Source: Spirochaetaceae bacterium
Lineage (GTDB): Bacteria; Spirochaetota; Spirochaetia; Treponematales; Breznakiellaceae
Direction: 5' to 3'
Length of the DNA: 10,172 nucleotides
NCBI GenBank assembly: GCA_031288215.1
Contig: JAITRV010000217.1
Coordinates: forward strand, 1 to 10,172
In this document: positions 1 to 6,213 of the stretch, piece by piece
Layout: every line of letters starts with the position of its first letter
How positions within the stretch are numbered: position 1 is the stretch's first letter
Notes under the pieces: model-generated
Told to the model about the DNA's origin: nothing
The model's input: the letters and a program-made list of their open reading frames with translations, nothing else
Database searches by the model: none
Translations under genes and position numbers: made by a program

Positions 1-618
1 TGCGTGTCCGCTCTGGCGATTCCCGCCTTTGTCGTGACCCTGGGCACCCAGTCCATCGTCCGGGGGCTTGCCTATCTCGCCTCCGGGGGGATGCCCATCT
101 TCGGCGTCACCAAGGCCTACGAAAAAATTGCCGGCGGGTTGATCCTGGACTTCATTCCCTACCTGGTGATCTACTATATCCTCATCGTGCTGTGCTTCGG
201 CTTCATCCTGACCAAGACGGTGTACGGCCGGCGGATCTACATGACCGGGGGAAACGCCGTTGCCGCGGAGGTTTCCGGGATTAACGTTAACCGGATCAAA
301 ACGTCGGTTTACGGCATCTGCGGCCTCCTGTCGGGGGTGGCCGGCTGCCTCCTCACCTCCCGGACCATTTCGGGTTCCCCGGTTACCGGTCAGGGCTATG
401 AACTGGACGCCATTGCCGCGGTGGTCATCGGCGGCATCAGCCTGGAGGGGGGCAGCGGGAAGTGGTACGGGTCGATGATCGGCGCCCTGATGCTGGCGGT
501 TATCAGCAACGGCCTCGACATCATGCGGGTCCCTTCCTACTACCAACTGCTCTTTAAGGGGGCCATCATCGTGATCGCGGTTTTTCTGGATGTTCACGGT
601 AAATCAAAACGGAAATAA
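1..618 (+). CDS. ABC sugar transporter permease, RbsC type (5' end outside window)
   Basis: This is the C-terminal two thirds of a membrane permease that moves a sugar-like solute across the inner membrane in a ribose/xylose/galactose-type ABC importer. The reading frame is open from the first base, so the start lies upstream; about 205 residues remain of a family usually near 320. The visible protein is a chain of hydrophobic segments. The family's cytoplasmic loop and the conserved stretch 'ELDAIAAVVIGGISLEGGSG' are present, followed by 'GALMLAVISNGLDIM' and a short basic tail (KSKRK). The matching substrate-binding protein starts 41 bases downstream on the same strand, which supports one operon; the ATPase gene is probably further upstream. 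The substrate cannot be told from sequence alone. The internal GTG at base 4 is not a believable start because the family homology runs through it. Confidence 0.93.
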   Translation, partial: CVSALAIPAFVVTLGTQSIVRGLAYLASGGMPIFGVTKAYEKIAGGLILDFIPYLVIYYILIVLCFGFILTKTVYGRRIYMTGGNAVAAEVSGINVNRIKTSVYGICGLLSGVAGCLLTSRTISGSPVTGQGYELDAIAAVVIGGISLEGGSGKWYGSMIGALMLAVISNGLDIMRVPSYYQLLFKGAIIVIAVFLDVHGKSKRK

Positions 619-635
619 CCGGCGTTTGCCGGTTA
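616..635 (+). other. Intercistronic hairpin between permease and binding-protein genes
   Basis: A perfect 8-bp inverted repeat (TAACCGGC / GCCGGTTA) with a 4-base loop begins at the permease stop codon. No T-run follows, so it is more likely a transcript-stabilising or partly attenuating hairpin than a full terminator. Such hairpins commonly allow the binding protein to be made in excess over the membrane subunits. That role is inferred. Confidence 0.5.
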
Positions 636-659
636 CAATACACTATTTTGGAGGAAGTT

Positions 660-1589
660 ATGAAAAAATTTGCAGCGCTTTTTTCGATCCTGGTACTTTT
701 GGGTACCGCGGCATACGGAAGCGGCAGAAGCCAGGGGGACAGCGGTAAACCGGTGTTTATGCTCTGTATCAGCCACATGACCAACGCCTTTACCACCACC
801 GTTGCCAACAGCATGGGCGCGGCCGCCAAGGCCGCGGGGGCGCAGCTCATCATCAATGAAGGCGGCAATGACATCAGCCGGCAGATCAGCCAGATCGAAT
901 CCGGCATCAACCAGAAGGTCTCCGCCATCATCATCGAGCCGGTCTCCGTAAACGGGGTCATTCCGGCGGTGGAGGCCGCCGGAAAGGCCGGAATCCCCGT
1001 GATTATCTTCAACCAGAAGATAAGCGATCCCTCCAAGGCGACCACCTTCGTGGGGGTTTCCAACGATACCCTGGGAGCCCTGGAGATGCGCCGGGCCGTA
1101 CAGGATCTGAAGGGCACGGGCAATGTGGCCCTCCTCCTGGGACCCATGGGTTCCGACGGTCAGCTGGGCCGCTCCAAGGGCTATGCCGATGTCATCGCCC
1201 AGAACCCCAACGTCAAGGTGGTGTTTGAAGAAACGGCCAACTGGACCACCGAGGAAGCCCTGAAGCTGGTGGAGAACTGGCTGCAGACGGGAACCAAGAT
1301 TGACGCCATCGTCTGCCAGAATGACGGTATGGCCTTGGGGGCCGTCAAGGCGGTGGAGGACAAGGGCCTTTCCGGCCAGATCAAGGTATACGGCCTGGAC
1401 GCCGTGCCGGATGCCCTCAAAGCGGTAAAAGAAGGCCGTCTGGAGGTCTCCGTCTCCCAGGCCACCGAACGGCAGTCCGAGATGGCCATTGACATCGCGA
1501 TGAAACTCTACCGGGGCGAAACCGTTCCCGCGGAAAACCTGGTGGAAGGAGAAGTCATCGACAAGACCAATGTGGACAAATACCTGTAA
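660..1589 (+). CDS. Periplasmic sugar-binding protein of ABC importer (RbsB-like)
   Basis: This 309-residue protein captures a sugar or sugar-like ligand in the periplasm and delivers it to the permease encoded just upstream. It starts with a signal peptide (MKK, then a hydrophobic stretch, then AAYG-SG, a plausible signal peptidase I site) and has no lipobox cysteine. The rest is a type I periplasmic-binding fold of the Peripla_BP_4 class: an N-lobe with 'CISHMTNAFTTTV', a first-lobe ligand region with 'IIIEPVS' and 'VIIFNQK', and a C-lobe with 'DAIVCQNDGMALGAVKAVE'. The length is normal for the family. I chose the ATG at 660 because a GGAGGA ribosome-binding site lies at 650-655 and the signal peptide begins there; a TTG 12 bases earlier is in frame but overlaps that site. 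Ligand identity (ribose, xylose, inositol or other) is open. Confidence 0.95.
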   Translation: MKKFAALFSILVLLGTAAYGSGRSQGDSGKPVFMLCISHMTNAFTTTVANSMGAAAKAAGAQLIINEGGNDISRQISQIESGINQKVSAIIIEPVSVNGVIPAVEAAGKAGIPVIIFNQKISDPSKATTFVGVSNDTLGALEMRRAVQDLKGTGNVALLLGPMGSDGQLGRSKGYADVIAQNPNVKVVFEETANWTTEEALKLVENWLQTGTKIDAIVCQNDGMALGAVKAVEDKGLSGQIKVYGLDAVPDALKAVKEGRLEVSVSQATERQSEMAIDIAMKLYRGETVPAENLVEGEVIDKTNVDKYL

Positions 1590-1765
1590 GGCCGCGGGGC
1601 AAGGAGCAAGTAATAAGGAGCAAGGAGCACGTTAAGCGCGGTGAGCGAACTCGCGGGAATGAAGCGGGAGAAGTGAGGAGAGAGAGGGGAGCAGTGCGAT
1701 CTTCACTCCTCACTCCTCCCTATTACCTCCTCACTCCTCACGCTTACCTTGGCAAGGAGTATGGT
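1590..1765. repeat. Repeat-rich gap: AAGGAGCAAG direct repeats and purine/pyrimidine blocks
   Basis: The gap between the binding protein and PGK genes is made of short repeats. AAGGAGCAAG occurs at 1601-1610 and again at 1615-1624. A purine-rich block (about 1657-1692, containing AGTGAGGAG) is followed by a pyrimidine-rich block (about 1711-1741) built on tandem TCACTCC/CTCCTCAC units, so the two halves can pair. GTAATAAGGAG near 1610-1620 has an inverted relative (CTCCCTATTACC) near 1715-1727. The last bases hold the PGK ribosome-binding site. I see no confident promoter or terminator. Confidence 0.6.
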
Positions 1766-3022
1766 ATGAGATTTGGTATTAATACCCTGGATGACCTGGA
1801 CGTGAAGGACAAGACCGTTCTGTGCAGGATCGATATTAACCAGCCGGTGGATCAGAAAACGGGAACCCTCAAGGACACCACCCGGATCGAGGCCTGTATC
1901 CCCACCCTCAAAGAATTGACCGGGAAGGGGGCGAAACTGGTCCTCCTCGCCCATCAGGGGAGCGACATCGAATACAAGAACTTTTACACCACCGAACCCC
2001 ACGCCACGGTGCTGTCAAAGCTCCTGGGCAAGGAGGTACGCTTCATCGACGATGTCTGCGGCCCCGCGGCCCGGGCGGCCGTCAGGGCCCTCAAGGGGGG
2101 GGAAATCCTCCTCCTGGACAATGTCCGCTTTGTGGCGGAGGAGCAGACCCTCTTCGAGACCAAGCTCCTCCTCTCCCATGAGGAGCAGGCCAAGACCCTC
2201 CTGGTGCGCAAGCTCGCCCCCCTGGCGGACCTCTACGTCTGCGACGCCTTTGCCGCGGCCCACCGGGATCAGCCCAGCCTCTGCGGCTTTGAGCAGATCC
2301 TTCCCAGCGCCATGGGCAGGCTCTTTGAGGAGGAGTTCTGCGTTATTTCGGGGATCATGGAGAAGCCCGAACGGCCCTGCGTCTTTGTCCTGGGAGGGGC
2401 CAAGATCAACGACGCCTTCCTCATGATGAATACCGTCCTCTCAGGCGGCATCGCCGACCGGGTCCTCACCGGGGGCCTCGTGGGGGAGGTGCTCCTCTGG
2501 GCGGACGATAAGGACATCGGGGAAGGGGCCCGCTCCTTCATCAAGAAAGAGGGCTACGAAGGCCTGGTGGGGACCGCCAAAGCGCTTCTGGCCGCATACC
2601 GGGACCGGGTCCTGATGCCCGAAGACTTCGCCGCAGTCCGGGAGGGCCGGCGCGCGGAGTACCCCCTGGGGGCGATTCCCGCCGGCGCCCTGGTCCTGGA
2701 CATCGGGACCGGGACCGCCGCCCGCTACCAGGCGGAGATCCGGCGGGCCAAGACGGTCTTCGTCAACGGCCCCATGGGGGTCTTCGAGGAGGAGGCCACG
2801 GAGCAGGGGACGCGGATGGTGTGGGACGCCCTGGGGGACACGGCGGCCTATACGGTCATCGGCGGGGGGGACAGCATCACCGCCACCAAGAAGTACGGCA
2901 AGACGAAGGATATCGACTACATCTGTACCGGCGGGGGGGCGCTGATCCGCTTCCTCACCGGGGAAGAACTGCCGGTGGTCAAGGCCCTGCGGCATGGGTC
3001 AAAGATAAGCCCCCGGCGCTAA
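1766..3022 (+). CDS. pgk: Phosphoglycerate kinase, archaeal-like type
   Basis: Cytoplasmic enzyme that transfers phosphate between 1,3-bisphosphoglycerate and ADP, giving 3-phosphoglycerate and ATP (reversible), in lower glycolysis or gluconeogenesis. The 418 residues carry the family's landmarks: 'CRIDINQPVD' (residues 20-29, the substrate-binding RxDxNxP), Arg40 in 'TTRI', 'LDNVRF' at 117-122, 'DAFAAAHRDQPSL' at 160-172, 'LGGAKINDA' at 209-217, 'VNGPMGVFEEE' at 333-343 and the nucleotide-binding 'GGGDS' at 366-370. 'LAHQG', 'LVRKLAPLADLYV', 'AAAHRDQPSLCGF' and 'GGGALIRFLTGEELPV' match archaeal PGKs better than the usual bacterial form. At the position of the HLGR arginine there is Ser66. 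The start at 1766 has AAGGAG at 1754-1759; the longer in-frame extension reads through repeat DNA. An archaeal-type GAPDH gene follows 164 bases later. Confidence 0.93.
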   Translation: MRFGINTLDDLDVKDKTVLCRIDINQPVDQKTGTLKDTTRIEACIPTLKELTGKGAKLVLLAHQGSDIEYKNFYTTEPHATVLSKLLGKEVRFIDDVCGPAARAAVRALKGGEILLLDNVRFVAEEQTLFETKLLLSHEEQAKTLLVRKLAPLADLYVCDAFAAAHRDQPSLCGFEQILPSAMGRLFEEEFCVISGIMEKPERPCVFVLGGAKINDAFLMMNTVLSGGIADRVLTGGLVGEVLLWADDKDIGEGARSFIKKEGYEGLVGTAKALLAAYRDRVLMPEDFAAVREGRRAEYPLGAIPAGALVLDIGTGTAARYQAEIRRAKTVFVNGPMGVFEEEATEQGTRMVWDALGDTAAYTVIGGGDSITATKKYGKTKDIDYICTGGGALIRFLTGEELPVVKALRHGSKISPRR

Positions 3023-3139
3023 GCCAAGCATACATGCCCCGCGATGCGTGGGCTCGGAGCCGGTGCTTGGAAGGTTTTGCGGCAGAAGGTGCCGCAAAAC
3101 CCACGATTTACGGGTTCCGCCGGGACCAGGGCCGCGGCC
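3023..3139 (+). other. Structured spacer between PGK and GAPDH genes (several hairpins)
   Basis: The spacer folds into consecutive stems. An outer CCAAGCA (3024-3030) pairs with TGCTTGG (3064-3070), enclosing GCCC-CGC/GCG-GGGC. A perfect 11-bp stem, GGTTTTGCGGC (3073-3083) with GCCGCAAAACC (3091-3101), has a 7-base loop. A weaker GGTTCC/GGGACC stem follows near 3114-3125. No T-run follows the strong stem, so it is not a standard intrinsic terminator. It may be a processing or stability element, a partial attenuator, or a repeat of the host genome. No small gene is evident here. Confidence 0.5.
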
Positions 3140-3168
3140 TTGAACATGTCCCGGATAAAGACTATTTT
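3140..3168 (+). promoter_or_regulatory. Candidate sigma-70 promoter for GAPDH gene
   Basis: TTGAAC at 3140-3145 and TATTTT at 3163-3168 are separated by exactly 17 bases, each matching four of six consensus positions. The predicted start of transcription near 3175 would leave a very short leader that just includes the GAGGAG ribosome-binding site at 3174-3179, which weakens the case. If real, GAPDH is expressed partly independently of PGK. Confidence 0.33.
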
Positions 3169-3186
3169 TTATAGAGGAGTGATGGT

Positions 3187-4218
3187 ATGGTAAAAGTCGG
3201 CGTAGCAGGTTACGGCGTCATCGGACAGCGCCTGGCGGACGGGGTGGCATTGCAGAAAGATATGGAACTGGTGGGCATCGCGGACCTCGCACCCACCCTT
3301 TCCATCCGGGCCCTGAAAGAACGGGGGATGCCCTACGACCTCTATTTAGTGGAGGGCGCGGATAAGACGAAGTTCGATGCCGTGGGAGTCCCCGTCAAGG
3401 GCAGTTTTGCGGACCTCATCGGCAAGGTGGACATCATGCTGGATTCTTCCCCCGGCGGGGTGGGGGCCAAGAACAAGGAGCTCTACGAAAAGGCCGGGGT
3501 AAAGGCCATCTTCCAGGGGGGCGAAAAGAACTCCGTGGCGGACGTGTTCTTCCACGGGTATGCCAACTACGAGAAGGGCCTGGGGGCGAGTTATCTTAAA
3601 CTGACCAGCTGCAACACCACGGGGCTCATCCGCTCGGTGGACTGCCTGGACCGGAAGTACGGCGTTGACCGGGTGGCGATCACGATCATCCGCCGGGTGG
3701 CGGACCCCGGGGACTATCACCGGGGGCTGACGAACGCCCTGCAGATGGACAAGGCCCCCTCCCACCAGGCGCTGGACCTGATGACCATCATGCCCCACGT
3801 GGAGGCCACGGGCATCCTGGTGCACACGCCGGTTACCCACGGGCACATCATCACGGTGGTGGCCCACGGGAAGGGGGGAAAGAAGATCAGCCGGGATATG
3901 GCGCTGGAGGCCTTCAAGACCCACGACCGGATACGGGTGGTCCGGCTGGAGGACGGCTTCCTGGGGAACGCCTCCTTCTTCCGGTATGCCCGGGACCTGG
4001 GGAATCCCCGGGGGGATATGTACGAGATTGGCCTGTGGGAGGACAGCATCGTGGAAAGCGGGGAAACCGTCATGTACGCTATCAATATCCCCCAGGAATC
4101 GGTGACGATTCCGGAAACCATGGACGGCATCCGGGCGGCCCTCAAGATGCAGGGAGATTCGGCCTCCGCCACCGCGGAGACGAACAAGTATCTGGGTCTT
4201 GGGAAATGGAAGCGGTAA
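3187..4218 (+). CDS. gap: Glyceraldehyde-3-phosphate dehydrogenase, archaeal (type II) class
   Basis: Cytoplasmic enzyme that oxidises glyceraldehyde-3-phosphate with phosphate to 1,3-bisphosphoglycerate, or runs in reverse, handing product to PGK. The 343 residues match the archaeal type II family over the whole length: Rossmann motif GYGVIG at 8-13, 'GGVGAKNKELYEKAGVKAIFQGGEK' around 90-104, catalytic Cys132 in SCNTTGL, 'RRVADPGDYHRG' around 159-170, a candidate catalytic histidine at 208 or 210, and a C-terminal 'IPQESVTIPE' segment. The usual bacterial GAPDH signature (SCTTN) is absent. Asp33 stands at the end of the second beta strand, where archaeal enzymes commonly have a Lys-Thr pair, suggesting NAD rather than NADP use (inference). 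The start has GAGGAG at 3174-3179; an ATG at 3182 is out of frame. Confidence 0.93.
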   Translation: MVKVGVAGYGVIGQRLADGVALQKDMELVGIADLAPTLSIRALKERGMPYDLYLVEGADKTKFDAVGVPVKGSFADLIGKVDIMLDSSPGGVGAKNKELYEKAGVKAIFQGGEKNSVADVFFHGYANYEKGLGASYLKLTSCNTTGLIRSVDCLDRKYGVDRVAITIIRRVADPGDYHRGLTNALQMDKAPSHQALDLMTIMPHVEATGILVHTPVTHGHIITVVAHGKGGKKISRDMALEAFKTHDRIRVVRLEDGFLGNASFFRYARDLGNPRGDMYEIGLWEDSIVESGETVMYAINIPQESVTIPETMDGIRAALKMQGDSASATAETNKYLGLGKWKR

Positions 4219-4414
4219 GGGCGCGTTTTTTTAATGTTTTTTATATAGAAGAACTATAAAAAAGAAACCATCAGAACCCCGGGGAGTTTGAAACCGGGGG
4301 TTCTGAAAAAAGGGGGCTCTGAAAACCGGGGGAACGAAGAACCCAGGGCTTAGAACCCTTTATTATGATTCCCCCTCTGGGGGTAAAGCCCCCTGTGGGG
4401 GGAAGGGAGAAGAA
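4219..4414 (+). other. Leader region before malic enzyme: AT-rich inverted repeat, hairpin and tandem repeats
   Basis: The gap opens with a T7 tract (4226-4232) after the GAPDH stop, then an AT-rich inverted repeat of TTTTTTATA and TATAAAAAA. A 10-bp perfect stem, TCAGAACCCC (4271-4280) with GGGGTTCTGA (4297-4306), follows. On the minus strand this stem is followed by a T-rich run, so it could end antisense transcripts. Overlapping it are three imperfect tandem units of 15-16 bases starting TGAAA and containing GGGGG (4289-4303, 4304-4319, 4320-4335). No open frame or convincing sigma-70 promoter is visible. Confidence 0.5.
4369..4404 (+). promoter_or_regulatory. Two-way-folding GC hairpin directly upstream of malic enzyme RBS
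   Basis: TTCCCCC (4369-4375), GGGGG (4379-4383), CCCCC (4389-4393) and GGGGGGAA (4397-4404) are arranged so that the outer and inner pairs form one long hairpin with a small internal loop. Alternatively, neighbouring blocks pair as two short hairpins. The last arm abuts the GGGAG ribosome-binding site (4405-4409) of the gene starting at 4415, so the structure could influence translation. No known riboswitch class is recognised. Confidence 0.5.
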
Positions 4415-5866
4415 ATGAAGATCGATCCGTCCTTGAAAAATCTGGGATCATTGTTCCCCGATAGTTTTACCGGAGATCAGCGGGCCCGGGCTCAGACCCT
4501 GTTCCTGAAAAATCTTGCCGCGGAAGCCCACCGCTTTTACGGCGGCAAGATGCAGACCCTGCCCAAATGCGGGCTCTACGGCCTGGCATGGTTTAACGTC
4601 TGGTATACCCCGGGGGTATCCCAAATCTCCACCACTATCCGGGATAACAACGATGCCTCCTTTGCCCTCTCCAACCGGGGCAACCTGGTGGCGGTGGTGT
4701 CCGATTCCACCCGGGTCCTGGGGGACGGGGACTGTACCCCTCCGGGAGGCCTGGGGGTCATGGAGGGCAAGGCCATGCTCATGAAGTACCTGGGCGGGGT
4801 GGACGCGGTGGCCCTCTGCGTGGATTCCAAGGGGCCCGACGGGAAAAACCAGCCTGACAAACTCATCGAATTCGTCAAGATGGTCCAGCACTCCTTCGGG
4901 GCCATAAACCTGGAGGATATCAGCCAGCCCAACTGCTTTAAGGTCCTGGACGAGCTTCGGGATGCCTGCGATATTCCGGTTTGGCACGACGACGCCCAGG
5001 GGACGGCCTGTATCACCCTGGCGGCCCTCATCAACGCGCTGAAACTGGCGGGGAAGAAGCTCGGAGAAGCGAAGATCGTCTTCCTCGGGGCGGGGGCGGC
5101 CAATACCACCATCGCCCGGCTGATTCTGGCCGACGGGGGGGACGGCGCCAAGATGGTCATCTTTGATTCCACGGGAAGCCTCCACGCGGGCAGGGACGAC
5201 ATCAGGAAGGACGCGCGGAACTACCGCAAGTGGGAACTCTGCGAGAAGACCAACCCCGGCCGCGCTCCCTCCATTGCCGAGGCCCTCAAGGGGGCGGACG
5301 CGCTCATCGCCCTGTCCACCCCCGGCCCGGACACGGTGAAGCGGGAATGGGTCCGGTCCATGGCGGATAAGTCCATCGTCTTTACCTGCGCCAACCCGGT
5401 GCCGGAAATCTGGCCCTATGCGGCCAAGGAGGAGGGGGCCTATATCGTTGCCACCGGCCGGGGGGATTTCCCCAACCAGGTGAACAACTCGGTCTGTTTC
5501 CCCGGAATCCTCAAGGGGGCCCTCCTGGTCCGGGCCCGGAAGATCACCGACGGCATGGCAATCCGCTGCGCCCACTCCATCGCGGAATTCTCCGAGAAGC
5601 GGGGAATACATGCGGACAACATCATCGCCACCATGGAAGAGACCGACGTCTTTGCCCAGGAAGCGGCGGATGTGGCCCAACAGGCGATCAAGGAAGGGGT
5701 CGCCCGGGTGAACCTTTCCTGGGAAGAAGTCTATAACCGGGCCACGGCGGACATTGCCGCCGCCCGGGCCGTGGTGGAGGACATGAAGAAGCTTGGCCAC
5801 ATCAAGGAGCCCCCGGCGGAGATCCTGGAGGCGGCCTTGAAAAAGGCCGTTGACGCGGTAAAATGA
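4415..5866 (+). CDS. Malic enzyme (malate dehydrogenase, decarboxylating), probably NAD-dependent
   Basis: Cytoplasmic enzyme that converts malate to pyruvate and CO2 with reduction of NAD(P), linking C4 acids to pyruvate. The 483 residues show the catalytic tyrosine in 'WYTPGV' (Tyr64), the catalytic lysine in 'VMEGKA' (Lys119), metal ligands in 'INLEDI' (Glu167, Asp168) and 'HDDAQGTA' (Asp192/193), the Rossmann motif 'FLGAGAAN' at 223-230, and 'TCANPVPEIWP' and 'GDFPNQVNNS' in the NAD domain. Asp251 after the second Rossmann strand favours NAD over NADP (inference). It is longer than the compact bacterial forms of around 390-430 residues; the extra length includes a helical, charged C-terminal tail. 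The start has GGGAG six bases upstream. It follows PGK and GAPDH on the same strand but after a 196-base structured gap, so it may have its own control. Confidence 0.95.
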   Translation: MKIDPSLKNLGSLFPDSFTGDQRARAQTLFLKNLAAEAHRFYGGKMQTLPKCGLYGLAWFNVWYTPGVSQISTTIRDNNDASFALSNRGNLVAVVSDSTRVLGDGDCTPPGGLGVMEGKAMLMKYLGGVDAVALCVDSKGPDGKNQPDKLIEFVKMVQHSFGAINLEDISQPNCFKVLDELRDACDIPVWHDDAQGTACITLAALINALKLAGKKLGEAKIVFLGAGAANTTIARLILADGGDGAKMVIFDSTGSLHAGRDDIRKDARNYRKWELCEKTNPGRAPSIAEALKGADALIALSTPGPDTVKREWVRSMADKSIVFTCANPVPEIWPYAAKEEGAYIVATGRGDFPNQVNNSVCFPGILKGALLVRARKITDGMAIRCAHSIAEFSEKRGIHADNIIATMEETDVFAQEAADVAQQAIKEGVARVNLSWEEVYNRATADIAAARAVVEDMKKLGHIKEPPAEILEAALKKAVDAVK

Positions 5867-5871
5867 GCCAT

Positions 5872-5908
5872 GCAAGGAGCGTACCGGCAGCGCCGGCGCG
5901 CTCCTTGC
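5872..5908 (+). terminator. Hairpin after malic enzyme, possible weak terminator
   Basis: GCAAGGAGCG (5872-5881) pairs perfectly with CGCTCCTTGC (5899-5908), and an inner CCGGC/GCCGG stem (5884-5888, 5892-5896) closes on a 3-base loop. It begins just after the malic enzyme stop and lies between two converging genes. There is no T-run on either strand, so termination would be Rho-assisted or weak. The arm repeats the CAAGGAGC word also seen near 1600 and 1622. Confidence 0.5.
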
Positions 5909-5952
5909 GTAACTCCCCGGCAGGTAAAATCCTCAAGCCTTCTGAGCGTGTT

Positions 5953-6213
5953 TTAATCGTAATGAAATTTACAGGAGAGAATTTCAATCGTTTCATGTTC
6001 GACTTTATAGACCAGCCGGTGTTCTCTGGTTATTTCCCTCGACCAATAGCCGGATAGCTCATATTTGAGGGGCTCCGGTTTCCCCAATCCGGTATAGGGT
6101 GTGCGGGCAATATCTTTGATCAACGTCATGATCTTTTTCGCTATTTTTTTATCATCTATTGTCCATGCATAGTATGCGTTGAATACATCGTCATTCGCAA
6201 AGACTATCTTCAT
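5953..6213 (-). CDS. yoeB: YoeB-type toxin (ribosome-dependent mRNA interferase)
   Basis: An 86-residue toxin of the RelE/YoeB family, which cleaves mRNA in the ribosomal A site when freed from its antitoxin. The sequence matches YoeB along its full length: 'LIKDIARTPYTGLGKPEPLKYELSG' is split around residues 31-55, followed by 'YWSREITREHRLVYKV' and a C-terminal 'KFHYD'. The residues corresponding to the catalytic set of E. coli YoeB are all kept: Glu47, Arg66, His84 and the adjoining Tyr85. The start codon overlaps the stop of the upstream antitoxin gene by four bases, the usual translational coupling of such pairs. The gene is more AT-rich than the metabolic genes next to it and converges on malic enzyme, both consistent with acquisition as a cassette. 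Confidence 0.94.
   Translation of the reverse strand: MKIVFANDDVFNAYYAWTIDDKKIAKKIMTLIKDIARTPYTGLGKPEPLKYELSGYWSREITREHRLVYKVEHETIEILSCKFHYD

Noticed and set aside
1673..1765. In-frame N-terminal extension of PGK
   Set aside because: It translates repeat DNA, has no family homology, and a good ribosome-binding site precedes the ATG at 1766.
1590..1765. Possible CRISPR-like array from short repeats
   Set aside because: Units are 7-10 bases, irregular, without unique spacers of constant length and without cas genes.
4448..5875. 475-codon open frame antisense to malic enzyme
   Set aside because: It is a by-product of GC-rich codon use opposite a clear malic enzyme; its translation is rich in Gly, Pro, Arg and His with no recognisable domain.
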